This document shows, piece by piece, positions 1-9,238 of a stretch of DNA of 64,000 nt. Both the position numbers and the translations under genes were made by a program. The stretch lies in assembly GCA_036339995.1 (NCBI GenBank), contig JAYYZW010000049.1:22607-86606 (forward strand). Direction: 5' to 3'. The stretch's first letter is position 1. Each line of letters starts with the position of its first letter. The notes beneath the pieces were generated by a model. The model was not told the DNA's origin and did not search any database. It worked only from the letters and a program-made list of their open reading frames with translations. This DNA comes from JAYYZW01 sp036339995 (GTDB lineage Bacteria > Pseudomonadota > Gammaproteobacteria > Ga0077536).

Positions 1-40
1 GCTTTAGCGAGGAAATATTGATGTTTATGGATGGACACTA
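1..40 (+). repeat. End of a dispersed repeat (family B), truncated by the window edge
   Basis: The first 40 bases end in TTTATGGATGGACACTA and contain an AT-rich stretch. The same pattern (GAGGAAT..TGATGTTT.TGGA.GG) recurs at 26805-26844 and, inverted, at 37111-37155, so this is the right end of a repeated element whose left part lies outside the window. It stops about 20 bases before the accC start. The element family is not one I can name. Confidence 0.6.
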
Positions 41-60
41 TTCAGACGAAGACACGCGGC

Positions 61-1404
61 ATGTTCGATAAAGTCGTGATCGCCAACCGCGGCGAAATTG
101 CGCTGCGCGTTTTGAGGGCCTGCCGCGATCTCGGCATCAGGACGGTGGCCGTTCACTCCTCCGCCGATCGCGACCTCAAGCACGTGCGCCTCGCGGACGA
201 ATCGGTCTGCATCGGTCCCCCGCCGCCGAGCGAAAGTTACCTGAACATCCCGGCCGTCATTGCAGCTGCCGAACTCGTTGACGCCGTCGCGATTCACCCC
301 GGCTACGGCTTTCTTTCCGAAAACGCCGATTTCGCAGAGCGACTCGAAAAGAGCGGTTTCGTGTTCATCGGACCGCGCGCCGACACGATGCGTCTGATGG
401 GCAACAAGCTGTCGGCCATTCAAGCGATGCGAAAAGCGGGAATTCCCTGTGTCCCGGGGTCGGGCAGGCCGCTTGGCGACGATGCTAAGGAAAACGCTGC
501 GCTGGCGCGCGAGATCGGATATCCGGTCATCATCAAGGCCTCAGGCGGCGGTGGTGGACGAGGCATGCGGGTGGTTCACGGCGAACCGTCCCTGAGAAAC
601 GCCATCGGCCTCGCCCGGCGCGAAGCTGCGCGCGCTTTTAGTGATGACAGTGTGTACCTTGAAAAATTCCTCGAACATCCGCGTCATATTGAATTCCAAA
701 TTCTCGCGGACACTCACGGCAATGCTATTCACCTAGGCGAACGCGACTGTTCGATGCAGCGCCGCTACCAGAAGATCATCGAAGAAGCGCCCGCTCCGGA
801 AATCGACGAACCCCTGCGAAAGGCGATGGGGGAACGCTGTGCGGAAGCGTCCCGGAAGGTCGGATACAGCGGCGCGGGGACGTTCGAATTTCTATACGAA
901 AACGGTGAGTTCTATTTCATCGAAATGAATACACGGATTCAGGTCGAACATCCTGTCACGGAAATGATCACCGGCGTCGATCTGGTCAAACAGCAACTCC
1001 TGGTCGCGGCGGGCGAACCCCTGTCGCTCAGCCAGGAAGACATCACCTTTTCCGGCCACGCCATAGAGTGCCGCATCAACGCGGAAGACCCCGAAAATTT
1101 CAGGCCCTCGCCAGGCCATATTGCTGTATATCATCCGCCGGGTGGACCCGGCGTGCGCGTCGACTCCCATATGTACGCGGGATACGAAGTGCCGCCTTTT
1201 TACGACTCCCTGATTGGCAAAGTGATCTGTCACGCAGACACGCGCGCCGCGGCGCTGGCCCGGATGGAAAACGCCTTGACCGAAATGGTCATCGATGGCA
1301 TCGACACCAATATACCGTTGCACCATGATCTCATCACGGATGCCGCCTTCGGTGCCGGGGGTACGGACATACATTACCTCGAGCGCAAGATGGGGCTTGC
1401 ATGA
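61..1404 (+). CDS. accC: Biotin carboxylase subunit of acetyl-CoA carboxylase
   Basis: AccC carries out ATP- and bicarbonate-dependent carboxylation of biotin on AccB, the first half of the committed step of fatty-acid synthesis in the cytoplasm. The 447-residue product has the usual length. It shows the N-terminal biotin carboxylase fold (VVIANRGEIALR, HPGYGFLSEN), the ATP-grasp glycine loop (SGGGGGRGMR), the ATP-grasp core with FIEMNTRIQVEHPVTE, and the C-terminal domain. An upstream ATG at 31 would add ten residues with no family support, so ATG 61, which gives the standard MFDKVVIANRGE start, is chosen. accB normally lies directly upstream; here a repeat end precedes accC, so the accBC operon may be interrupted or accC may rely on a nearby promoter. 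prmA follows after 10 bases. Confidence 0.97.
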   Translation: MFDKVVIANRGEIALRVLRACRDLGIRTVAVHSSADRDLKHVRLADESVCIGPPPPSESYLNIPAVIAAAELVDAVAIHPGYGFLSENADFAERLEKSGFVFIGPRADTMRLMGNKLSAIQAMRKAGIPCVPGSGRPLGDDAKENAALAREIGYPVIIKASGGGGGRGMRVVHGEPSLRNAIGLARREAARAFSDDSVYLEKFLEHPRHIEFQILADTHGNAIHLGERDCSMQRRYQKIIEEAPAPEIDEPLRKAMGERCAEASRKVGYSGAGTFEFLYENGEFYFIEMNTRIQVEHPVTEMITGVDLVKQQLLVAAGEPLSLSQEDITFSGHAIECRINAEDPENFRPSPGHIAVYHPPGGPGVRVDSHMYAGYEVPPFYDSLIGKVICHADTRAAALARMENALTEMVIDGIDTNIPLHHDLITDAAFGAGGTDIHYLERKMGLA

Positions 1405-1414
1405 ATTGCTTTGC

Positions 1415-2296
1415 ATGGAGGCTAACTGGATCGAATTGCGCTGCTGTATCGACGCCGACGCCCGCGCGGATTTAGAGGCATTCCTGGAGGCAGCGGGCGC
1501 CGCATCGATTACTCTTACGCACGGTGATGGGTCTCTGTTCCAAGCGTCCGGAACCGATGACTCCGAACACTGGGAACACCTCGAAATCCGCGCGCAGTTT
1601 GCGTCCGGAAAGGATCTCGATCCCGTCCTGTCATCTGTGCGCGAACGGCTTCCGCCTGGCACCCTCATCGAGGTGATCGAAATCCAAGACCGTGCCTGGG
1701 AGCACAGCTGGAGGGAACACTGGCAACCGCAGCTATTCTCCGGTGGCCTTTGCGTTTGCCCGACATGGTGTGTTCCGCCTCCTTCAGCAAACCATGTCGT
1801 GTTCCTCGATCCCGGCCGTGCCTTCGGTACCGGCACGCATGAAACGACGGCCTTGTGCCTTGACTGGCTGGCCGCGAGCGGCGCGGTCGCTGGAAAGGCC
1901 GTAGTCGATTACGGGTGTGGATCGGGGATTCTGGCGCTGGCGGCGGCGCGCTTGGGCGCCGCGACGACCTTCGCCATCGATATCGACGACGAAGCCCTTG
2001 ATGTCACGCGTGACAACGCCCGCGTCAACGGTTTGGGCAATCGCGTTCGAATCGGACGTCCGGAATTACTCGTCGCCGCGAACGCCGACATCATCATCGC
2101 GAACATCCTGCTCGAGCCTCTGCTGACCCTGGAATCGCGATTTCAGGCATTGCTCACAGCAGGTGGCTGGCTGGTCCTGTCCGGACTGCTGGCGAACCAG
2201 ATCGCGCCCGTGTTGGAGGTCTATTCACGGCGGTTTAACATGGGCACGCCCATACAGCGCGGTGAATGGGTGTTGCTGTCAGGCCTGCGGTGTTGA
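1415..2296 (+). CDS. prmA: Ribosomal protein L11 methyltransferase
   Basis: PrmA trimethylates ribosomal protein L11 with S-adenosylmethionine. The protein is 293 residues, the standard length, with an N-terminal L11-recognition domain and a C-terminal class I Rossmann fold. The SAM-binding loop VVDYGCGSGILALAAARLGA and the post-loop acidic strand FAIDIDDEA are clear, as is the NILLEPL motif (usually NILA.PL). The open frame extends upstream into accC, but ATG 1415 gives the expected MEANWIEL start. It lies 10 bases after accC, a common gammaproteobacterial pairing, and is probably cotranscribed with it. Confidence 0.96.
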   Translation: MEANWIELRCCIDADARADLEAFLEAAGAASITLTHGDGSLFQASGTDDSEHWEHLEIRAQFASGKDLDPVLSSVRERLPPGTLIEVIEIQDRAWEHSWREHWQPQLFSGGLCVCPTWCVPPPSANHVVFLDPGRAFGTGTHETTALCLDWLAASGAVAGKAVVDYGCGSGILALAAARLGAATTFAIDIDDEALDVTRDNARVNGLGNRVRIGRPELLVAANADIIIANILLEPLLTLESRFQALLTAGGWLVLSGLLANQIAPVLEVYSRRFNMGTPIQRGEWVLLSGLRC

Positions 2297-2329
2297 AATC
2301 AAAACTTTGAAACGGGTGAAAATCGACAC

Positions 2330-3164
2330 GTGATTACCCGATGTCCACAATACCATGCCTGGTTTCGCGTGACCGCCGAACACCTGCGCGAGGCGAACGG
2401 ATTCGTGACCTGCGGAGAATGTGATGCCGTCTTCAATGCGCTGACCACGCTGATCGAAGAAACAGCTTCACCGGACACGCTGCAACACGCGCCGGTGGCG
2501 CAAACCGCAGCACCCACCATCACTCAAACGCGTCGGCGATCGAAACCGTCGCAGACCCGTCGACGACGGACTCCAAACCAGCGCTGAAAGAAAAACCTGA
2601 CGCGGCTGGGATCGGCATATCCACGGAGGAACCCGCTACAGCCCCAGCCGATGCGCCGGATCCCGAGTTGGATATAGCAAAGTTCGAAGAACTCCTCGCC
2701 GCGAATGGCGAGGTGCTTGAGGAGGTGATCGGAAAACCCAGGCCCGGATCCAGCGACTCGTCCCGAGTATCCGCAAAAGCTCTCGAAGTCGCCCCAGGCG
2801 TGGAGCAGGAGACCGATGCGGACGACGGAAGCGGGAGCTTATTATCACTGGACGATGAAGCCGCAGACGCGCTGCCCGAAGCATCCATGAGCGCCGATGA
2901 TCATGCCATTACCGCGATGCATTACTGGCCAACGCGGCCATGGTCAATGTCGCGCCCAACGCCAAACCGTTTCCCGCTATAGAACTAAGCTTGCACGACG
3001 CCGCCGGCAAGATCCTCGGTGCCCGGCTCTTCCAGCCGAGTGAGCACCTGGACGGGAGCATAGCGATCGCAGAGGGCATGCCGCCAGACAAGCCGGTCTA
3101 ATCTGTGATGGAGCTCGGTGGTGATGCGCACGCTGCCGTCAGTTTCGAGTTTAAGTTCCTGTGA
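2330..3164 (+). pseudogene. Degenerate zinc-ribbon / DUF3426 membrane protein gene
   Basis: This is the remains of the zinc-ribbon plus DUF3426 gene that usually sits between prmA and dusB. The N-terminus (GTG 2330) reads MITRCPQYHAWFRVTAEHL, matching the MJ0042-type finger, but the second cysteine of the first CxxC is a tyrosine; the second knuckle (CGEC) is intact. Around 2520 the reading frame shifts by one, and the acidic linker continues in another frame to about 2900. The C-terminal DUF3426 domain (VAPNAKPFPAIELSL, then AVSFEFKFL before TGA 3164) lies in the third frame. The transmembrane segment and the preceding part of DUF3426 are missing at the second junction (about 2905), and an in-frame TAA interrupts it at 3099. 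Two frameshifts, a deletion, a stop and a lost zinc ligand make a functional product very unlikely. Confidence 0.85.
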
Positions 3165-3347
3165 TTGCGAGCGGTTCCTAGGAGGCCTTTCTCGACAAGC
3201 CCATTGTGGCTATCATCATTCCCTCGCGACGGAGGACCCCAGGCGAGCGCGCCTTCGGGAGCTATTTCGAGAATTTGCTGATCTCCCGGCCAGCGGCCTG
3301 CATTTCGTCCGCCGTAGCGCGACCTGCGGCGTAGTGAGCACGCACCG

Positions 3348-3370
3348 TGACTTATTCAGAGGCTTCTTAA
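3348..3370. repeat. Solitary end of the family A inverted-repeat element
   Basis: The 23 bases beginning TGACTTATTCAGAGG and ending TTCTTAA match the right ends of the complete elements at 41451-41616 and 47043-47210. No matching left end is visible in 3165-3347, which holds no recognisable gene, so this is a decayed copy or a solo end. It finishes six bases before the dusB start codon, so it forms part of the dusB leader. Confidence 0.7.
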
Positions 3371-3376
3371 GCGAAT

Positions 3377-4354
3377 ATGGAAATTGGGCCCTACGAATTT
3401 GAACACGCCCTCATCCTGGCGCCCATGGCCGGTATCAGCGATCGTCCGTTCAGATCCTTGTGCCGCAGCTTCGGCGCCGACTATGCGATAACGGAAATGG
3501 TCAGCACAAAGCCTCATCTTTGGAACACGAACAAGACCCGAAAGCGCCTCGATTTGGTCGGTGAGTCTCGACCCAGGGTCGTACAAATCGCCGGCGCCGA
3601 AACCGGTGTGATGGCGGCGACGGCAAGACGTTGTGAAGCTCTCGGTGCCGACATCATCGACGTTAATATGGGCTGCCCTGCAAAAAAGGTATGCAATAAG
3701 TCAGCGGGTTCAGCCTTGATGCGCGACGAAGCGCTGGTCAGGCAGATCCTCACCGCCGTGTGCCAGGCCGTCAGTATTCCGGTGAGCTTGAAAATGAGAA
3801 CGGGCTGGGACACCGAACACCGGAATGGTCCGATCATTGCAAAGATCGCCCAAGACTGCGGTGTCAGCGCGATCACCGTGCATGGCCGTACGCGTGCGTG
3901 CGCCTTCCGCGGCGCGGCCGAGTACGACACCATCGCGACGATCAAGGCGCAGCTCGTCATTCCGGTGATTGCCAACGGCGACATCCGGACACCTGAAGAT
4001 GCGATCGCCGTATTGAAACTGACCGCTGCTGACGGCCTCATGGTGGGGAGAGCGGCGCAGGGCGATCCGTGGCTGTTCGAACGGATCAAAGCCGCCCTTG
4101 CGGGGAAGTCCGTGTCACCACCTACAAGGCGCGAACGCCTCGATCTCATGCATGCGCATCTAAACTCGCTGCATGGACATTACGCGAAGATTGCCGGCGT
4201 ACGCATCGCGCGCAAGCACGTGGGCTGGTATTTGGACGCTTTCCCTGCGGCGCGTGCACTAAGAGCAGATTTCAATCGAATCGACGACCCGCAGGCACAG
4301 CTCGAATATGTCGAATCACTGAACGAAACGTCGATGTTGGACCGTGCGGCATGA
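3377..4354 (+). CDS. dusB: tRNA-dihydrouridine synthase B
   Basis: DusB is an FMN- and NADPH-dependent enzyme that reduces uridine to dihydrouridine in the tRNA D-loop. The 325-residue protein is a TIM barrel with the family signatures LAPMAGISDRPFR at the N-terminus, DVNMGCPAKKV with the catalytic cysteine, VHGRTR and IANGDI.TPEDA for FMN phosphate binding, and GRAAQGDPW. The helical tRNA-binding domain is complete. The start at ATG 3377 gives MEIGPYEF, as expected for the subfamily. The stop overlaps the fis start (ATGA), the classic dusB-fis operon. The leader contains a repeat end. Confidence 0.97.
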   Translation: MEIGPYEFEHALILAPMAGISDRPFRSLCRSFGADYAITEMVSTKPHLWNTNKTRKRLDLVGESRPRVVQIAGAETGVMAATARRCEALGADIIDVNMGCPAKKVCNKSAGSALMRDEALVRQILTAVCQAVSIPVSLKMRTGWDTEHRNGPIIAKIAQDCGVSAITVHGRTRACAFRGAAEYDTIATIKAQLVIPVIANGDIRTPEDAIAVLKLTAADGLMVGRAAQGDPWLFERIKAALAGKSVSPPTRRERLDLMHAHLNSLHGHYAKIAGVRIARKHVGWYLDAFPAARALRADFNRIDDPQAQLEYVESLNETSMLDRAA

Positions 4355-4617
4355 GCGCCTCGCGTGCAAGCAATCGAAAAGCCGAACAGCCGCTGACCAC
4401 GCTGGTCAAGCATTCGCTCGAACAGTATTTCGACGATCTGAACGGCCAGCCGGCGGCGGAACTCTATGAGCTTGTCGTTCGGCAGGTAGAGCAGCCCCTG
4501 GTCGAGATCGTCATGCGCGAGACGGGTGGAAATGTTTCCAAAGCAGCACGGGTTCTCGGAATAAATCGCGCAACGCTCCGCAAAAAGCTCCATAAGTACG
4601 GTTTAAATAACAAGTAG
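4351..4617 (+). CDS. fis: DNA-binding protein Fis
   Basis: Fis is a small nucleoid protein that bends DNA and modulates rRNA and many other promoters. The 88-residue product has the C-terminal helix-turn-helix GGNVSKAARVLGINRATLRKKL followed by the basic YGLNNK tail, and the N-terminal LVKHSLEQYFDDLNG segment. It is about ten residues shorter than the enteric protein because the N-terminal beta-hairpin region is reduced, as in many non-enteric gammaproteobacteria. It is translationally coupled to dusB by a 4-base overlap. Downstream, 4618-4886 has no recognisable gene. Confidence 0.95.
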   Translation: MSASRASNRKAEQPLTTLVKHSLEQYFDDLNGQPAAELYELVVRQVEQPLVEIVMRETGGNVSKAARVLGINRATLRKKLHKYGLNNK

Positions 4618-4886
4618 AACCACCCTCAGTATTATTCGCGGAGGCGTCGCCAGCAGTTTGCGCAGGGTATCAAGGCGCGAGGTACGTGGTTTAGCGATGC
4701 CAAATAAGCGACGTGCAATGCCGAAATGCGGAAAAATGACTGCCGGCCCTTGGGGTTGAAGCCTGAAAGCACGCTTGCTTTATACCAGCGCTTGAACATA
4801 GGGCGCCTCCGCGCTACTGACTCGGCCTGGCAATCGCTCTTGCAGGGCACGATCTATATGCGAAAAATTTTGCAATAGGTTCTGGT

Positions 4887-6461
4887 ATGCCAAATTCGGC
4901 AAAGGTCACGCGCGCGCTCATCAGCGTATCCGACAAGACGGATCTCGAAGAACTGGGACGCGGTTTGAGCCGGCTCGGTATCCACATCCTGTCGACGGGA
5001 GGGTCCGCAAAAGCGCTTCGCAGCGCGGGCGTCGAAGTGACGGAGGTGTCCGAGCACACGGGCTTTCCCGAGATCATGGATGGCCGGGTCAAGACGCTTC
5101 ACCCCAAAATACACGGCGGCATTCTCGCGCGACGGGATGTCGACGAGGGAGTACTGGACGCGCATGGTATCGAATTGATAGACCTCGTTGTCGTTAATCT
5201 TTATCCCTTCGAAAAGACGGTCACGACGCCGGAATTCACCCACGAGGACGCGATCGAAAATATCGATATTGGAGGCCCGACTCTAATCCGCGCTGCCGCA
5301 AAAAATCATGCCTTCGTGACCGTCGTATGTGATCCGGGCGACTACGCGCCCGTTTTAGGAGAGATCAACTCGGACGGTGCTGTGTCGGCCGAAACGCGCC
5401 AGCGGCTCGCGACCAAGGCATTTCGACACACCTCCGATTACGACCATGCGATCAACGACTACCTGTCGTCGCATCGGGCGCCCAGGAAAGGGATGTTTTC
5501 CGATCGCTTGAGCGTGCGCTTCGCAAAAAAGCAGATGCTGAGATACGGCGAGAACCCGCATCAGCAAGCGGCGTTTTACGTCGAAAAAGACGCACCCCCC
5601 GGAACGCTTGCCGCAGCCGAGCAACTTCAGGGTAAAGAACTCTCATACAACAACATCGCCGATACGGACGCCGCGCTCGATTGCGTTCGATCGTTTCACG
5701 ATGCTGCATGCTGTATCGTCAAGCACGCCAATCCCTGCGGCGTCGCCGAGGCGGCGGACATCGCCCTCGCCTACGAACAGGCGTACAAAACGGATCCAAC
5801 GTCCGCTTTTGGTGGAATCATTGCGTTCAACCGCCCGCTGAATGTCACCGTTGCGCAAGCGATCCTCGAGCGACAGTTCGTCGAAGTGATCGTAGCGCCA
5901 GCGATCGAAGACACGGCGCTTGCCATACTTGCCGCCAAGGAGAACATTCGGGTGCTGGCGGTCGGCGAATGGCCCAGCGAACTTTTGCAACAACTCGAGT
6001 ACAAGAGGGTCATGGGCGGCCTTTTAGTACAGGATCGGGACGTTGCTGCGCAGGCGACGGGCACGGGTTCGCTCAAGCCGGTCACGCGCAGAGCACCGTC
6101 GGCGGACGAATTGCGCGACCTCATCTTCGCCTGGCGCGTGGTCGCTTGTGTGAAATCGAACGCCATCGTTTATGCTCGCGCTCGGGCCACGATAGGGATC
6201 GGCGCGGGCCAGATGAGCCGCGTCTACAGCGCCCGCATCGCCGCGATCAAGGCAGCGGACGAACGACTCGAAGTCGCCGGGGCGGTGATGGCATCCGACG
6301 CGTTCTTTCCGTTCAGAGACGGCATCGATTCCGCCGCCGAGGCGGGCATCCGCGCCGTCGTGCAACCCGGCGGCTCGATGCGCGACGACGAGGTTATCGC
6401 GGCCGCCGACGAGCACGACATCGCCATGGTATTCACTGGCGAGCGCCACTTCAGGCATTGA
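4887..6461 (+). CDS. purH: Bifunctional AICAR formyltransferase / IMP cyclohydrolase
   Basis: PurH performs the last two steps of purine synthesis, formylating AICAR with 10-formyl-THF and closing the ring to IMP. The 524-residue protein has the N-terminal MGS-like cyclohydrolase domain (ALISVSDKTDLEELG, GRVKTLHPKIHGGIL) and the C-terminal transformylase (RYGENPHQQAAFY, the catalytic KHANPCGVA, and SDAFFPFRDGID). Length and domain order are normal and both halves look intact. The start ATG 4887 gives the expected N-terminus. It follows fis after 269 bases of non-coding sequence and is followed by purD, so the dusB-fis-purH-purD order is conserved. Confidence 0.97.
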   Translation: MPNSAKVTRALISVSDKTDLEELGRGLSRLGIHILSTGGSAKALRSAGVEVTEVSEHTGFPEIMDGRVKTLHPKIHGGILARRDVDEGVLDAHGIELIDLVVVNLYPFEKTVTTPEFTHEDAIENIDIGGPTLIRAAAKNHAFVTVVCDPGDYAPVLGEINSDGAVSAETRQRLATKAFRHTSDYDHAINDYLSSHRAPRKGMFSDRLSVRFAKKQMLRYGENPHQQAAFYVEKDAPPGTLAAAEQLQGKELSYNNIADTDAALDCVRSFHDAACCIVKHANPCGVAEAADIALAYEQAYKTDPTSAFGGIIAFNRPLNVTVAQAILERQFVEVIVAPAIEDTALAILAAKENIRVLAVGEWPSELLQQLEYKRVMGGLLVQDRDVAAQATGTGSLKPVTRRAPSADELRDLIFAWRVVACVKSNAIVYARARATIGIGAGQMSRVYSARIAAIKAADERLEVAGAVMASDAFFPFRDGIDSAAEAGIRAVVQPGGSMRDDEVIAAADEHDIAMVFTGERHFRH

Positions 6462-6536
6462 TGCGCCGTTGAATAATGCTGCTTTTTGACGAGCCGCCGG
6501 TTTAGACGCTTCGTGAAATTCGCGGGTTAGGATGCG

Positions 6537-7823
6537 ATGAAGGTATTGATCATCGGCGGCGGCGGCCGGGAACACGCCCTGGCGTGGAAATGCGCGCAAT
6601 CGCCGCTCGTCGAAGCCGTGATCTGTGCGCCCGGTAACGCCGGCACTGCGCGCGAAGCCAGGGTCGGCAACGTCGATATCGGGGCGGACGATATCGAGCG
6701 CCTGACGCGCTTCGCCGCGGAGGAGTCGATTGGGCTCAGCATCGTCGGTCCCGAAGCACCCCTCGTCGCGGGCATCGTCGATGCCTTTGATGAGGCCGGC
6801 CTCAAATGCTTCGGGCCGATGCGGGATGCGGCGATCCTCGAAGCTTCCAAGTCCTATACCAAGAATTTTCTAAAACGGCACGGCATCCCGAGCGCCGCCT
6901 ACGAGAACTTCGACGATTTGCCGGCCGCACTCGATTATATCGACACCCAAGCGCTACCGGTGGTGATCAAGGCCGACGGCCTGGCGGCGGGTAAAGGGGT
7001 CATCATCGCCCGGGATCACGAACAGGCGCGGGCCGCTGCAAGGTCGATGCTGGCGGAGAAAGCTTTCGGCGCCGCCGGTGCACGCATCGTCGTCGAGGAA
7101 TTCCTCGAGGGTGAAGAGGCCAGCTTTATCTGCATGACCGACGGCGCAACGGCGATTCCCTTTGCTTCGTCGCAGGACCACAAAGCCCGCGACGAAGGCG
7201 ACCGCGGACCCAATACCGGAGGTATGGGTGCTTACTCGCCCGCGCCGGTCATTGACGAGCGCATGCACGAACGCATTATGCAGACTGTGATCGCACCGAC
7301 TTTGAAAGGGATGCGAAGCGACGGGCGACCCTACTGCGGTTTTCTCTATGCCGGTGTCATGATCGGATCCGACGGCATACCCCGGGTTCTCGAGTTCAAC
7401 TGCCGATTCGGCGATCCCGAAACCCAGCCCATTATGATGCGGCTCAAAACGGACCTGGTCGCCGCTTGCCTGGCCGTACTAAATGGAGATGCCGGATCGG
7501 TGGCCCTCGAATGGGATCAAAGGGTGGCGCTTGGCGTGGTCTTGGCTGCCGGAGGGTATCCCGGTACTTATGATAAGGGCGCGGTCATCGACGGCCTCAC
7601 CGCTGGTGACGAAACCTTGACGCGGGTATTTCATGCGGGGACGCGTCTCGATGACGATCGTTGCCTGACCAACGGCGGCCGCGTGCTTTGCGTCGTCGGA
7701 CTGGGCGAGAAGGTCAGTGACGCGCAGGCCGCGGCCTACCGACGCGTCGACACCATCGACTGGCAGGGTATGTTCTACCGGCGCGATATCGGTTACCGCG
7801 CCGTCGCTCGTGAAACGCGATGA
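6537..7823 (+). CDS. purD: Phosphoribosylamine--glycine ligase (GAR synthetase)
   Basis: PurD joins phosphoribosylamine and glycine with ATP to form GAR, the second step of purine synthesis. The protein (428 residues) is an ATP-grasp enzyme: MKVLIIGGGGREHALAWK opens the N domain, PVVIKADGLAAGKGV is the ATP-binding loop, and the hinge GPNTGGMGAYSP and metal-binding FNCRFGDPETQ are present. ATG 6537 gives the canonical start. Spacing to purH is 75 bases. It ends 22 bases from the convergent hisH stop. Confidence 0.97.
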   Translation: MKVLIIGGGGREHALAWKCAQSPLVEAVICAPGNAGTAREARVGNVDIGADDIERLTRFAAEESIGLSIVGPEAPLVAGIVDAFDEAGLKCFGPMRDAAILEASKSYTKNFLKRHGIPSAAYENFDDLPAALDYIDTQALPVVIKADGLAAGKGVIIARDHEQARAAARSMLAEKAFGAAGARIVVEEFLEGEEASFICMTDGATAIPFASSQDHKARDEGDRGPNTGGMGAYSPAPVIDERMHERIMQTVIAPTLKGMRSDGRPYCGFLYAGVMIGSDGIPRVLEFNCRFGDPETQPIMMRLKTDLVAACLAVLNGDAGSVALEWDQRVALGVVLAAGGYPGTYDKGAVIDGLTAGDETLTRVFHAGTRLDDDRCLTNGGRVLCVVGLGEKVSDAQAAAYRRVDTIDWQGMFYRRDIGYRAVARETR

Positions 7824-7845
7824 GGCTCGGGGACGATACGTCCGC

Positions 7846-8496
7846 TTAGACGCCGCCGTTCCAGGCCAAGAAATTTTCCAGCAGCATAAGCCCCGCTGCG
7901 GCGCTTTTCTCAGGGTGGAATTGCGTCGCGAATACAAACCCGCTCGCGAGCGCAGCGGTGAATGGACGGATGTATTCGGTTGAGCCCAGAGTCAGGGTGC
8001 CATCCTTCGGCACGACGTAATAGCTATGCACGAAATAGAAACGTGTACCCGTCGCGATGCTTGCCGTGACGGGATGTTCGCGCGCCCATTCGACCTGGTT
8101 CCATCCCATGTGCGGCACTTTGCGGGGGCTACCGTCGGGCGCGGCCGGCGGCCGCTCGGGGAAGCGGACGACCCGGCCTGCGAAAAGCCCGAATCCCTCC
8201 GTTCCGCCGTCCTCTTCGCTGAACGGCATCAGCGATTGCAGCCCGAGGCAGATGCCTAAAAAAGGACGGGTTTGCGCACAATCGCAGACCACTTCGGTCA
8301 GATTGCAGGCCGCGAGACGCTCCATGCAGTCGCCGAGCGCACCCTGACCGGGAAAAACGACGCGCTCGGCCTCGCGAATAACGCGGCTTTCGTCACTGAC
8401 GATTATCCGGTGACGTTCGCGCGCCACGAATTCCAGCGCTTTGACGACCGAGCGCAGATTGCTTCCACCATAATCGATGACGGCGACCGTAGACAC
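7846..8496 (-). CDS. hisH: Imidazole glycerol phosphate synthase, glutamine amidotransferase subunit
   Basis: HisH hydrolyses glutamine and channels ammonia to HisF for formation of IGP and AICAR in histidine synthesis. The 216-residue class I amidotransferase has the nucleophile in GICLGLQ (Cys83), the VPHMGWNQV segment and the His-Glu pair in QFHPEKS, so the triad is complete. It lies 24 bases downstream of hisB on the same strand. hisA and hisF, usual next neighbours, are not adjacent here: the convergent purD ends 22 bases away, so the partner HisF must be encoded elsewhere. The AICAR by-product of this step feeds PurH, whose gene lies nearby. Confidence 0.96.
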   Translation of the reverse strand: MSTVAVIDYGGSNLRSVVKALEFVARERHRIIVSDESRVIREAERVVFPGQGALGDCMERLAACNLTEVVCDCAQTRPFLGICLGLQSLMPFSEEDGGTEGFGLFAGRVVRFPERPPAAPDGSPRKVPHMGWNQVEWAREHPVTASIATGTRFYFVHSYYVVPKDGTLTLGSTEYIRPFTAALASGFVFATQFHPEKSAAAGLMLLENFLAWNGGV

Positions 8497-8520
8497 TTTA
8501 GTAAACTGGCGACAGGCGTG

Positions 8521-9114
8521 CTAGAGCACGCCCTTGGTCGAAGGCAGTTCGTCTCCCATGCGTGGGTCACGTTCGACGGCCATGCGCAAGGCGCGGCCGA
8601 ACGCCTTGAACACGGTTTCGATGATATGGTGTGCGTTGCGGCCGCGCAGGTTGTCGATATGCAAAGTACACTTGGCGTGGTTTACGAATCCTCGAAAGAA
8701 TTCCCCGAACAAGTCGACGTCGAAGTCGCCGATCCGCGCCCGCGGAAAATCGATTTCATAAGTCAAGCCCGGGCGACCGGAGAGGTCGATGACGACACGC
8801 GACAGGGCCTCGTCGAGAGGAACGTAAGCATGACCGTAGCGCCGGATCGCGCGCTTGTCGCCCACGGCTTCGAGCACGGCCTGCCCGAAGCATATGCCGA
8901 TGTCCTCGACGGTGTGATGGGCGTCGATTTCGAGGTCGCCTTTTGCATCGATTTTGATGTCGATCACGCCGTGGCGCGCAACCTGATCAAGCATGTGCTC
9001 CAGGAACGGCAATCCGGTGTTAATCTCGGCGTGCCCGGCCCCATCCAGATTCACGGTAAGCGCGATCTGGGTTTCTTTGCTGTCCCGCGTGACGCGGGTG
9101 GTACGTTCAGCCAT
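8521..9114 (-). CDS. hisB: Imidazoleglycerol-phosphate dehydratase
   Basis: This is a manganese-dependent dehydratase of histidine synthesis converting IGP to imidazole acetol phosphate. The protein is the monofunctional form of 197 residues, without the histidinol-phosphatase domain fused to it in enterics. Metal-binding repeats are visible in FLEHMLDQVARHG and DAHHTVEDIGIC in the first half and in NAHHIIE near the end. An upstream ATG at 9141 would add nine residues; ATG 9114 (MAERTTRVTRDSKET) fits the family better. It is the first gene of a hisB-hisH pair. Confidence 0.95.
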   Translation of the reverse strand: MAERTTRVTRDSKETQIALTVNLDGAGHAEINTGLPFLEHMLDQVARHGVIDIKIDAKGDLEIDAHHTVEDIGICFGQAVLEAVGDKRAIRRYGHAYVPLDEALSRVVIDLSGRPGLTYEIDFPRARIGDFDVDLFGEFFRGFVNHAKCTLHIDNLRGRNAHHIIETVFKAFGRALRMAVERDPRMGDELPSTKGVL

Positions 9115-9238
9115 ATCGGTCCGGCCGTGATTCGCGATCAAAGGGCGCGTACATTAACAGTTCGGATAGCGTTTGATAAGTTGGCAGGCCGCTAAAAAGT
9201 TCGATATTTCAACAGCATCCTACCGGGACGCCACGTTT

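Noticed and set aside
4632..4850. 72-codon minus-strand frame between fis and purH
   Set aside because: No recognisable motif, no ribosome-binding site, composition like random sequence.
8272..9195. Plus-strand open frame of 307 codons
   Set aside because: It runs antisense across hisH and hisB, both of which have full catalytic motifs; no family resemblance on the plus strand.
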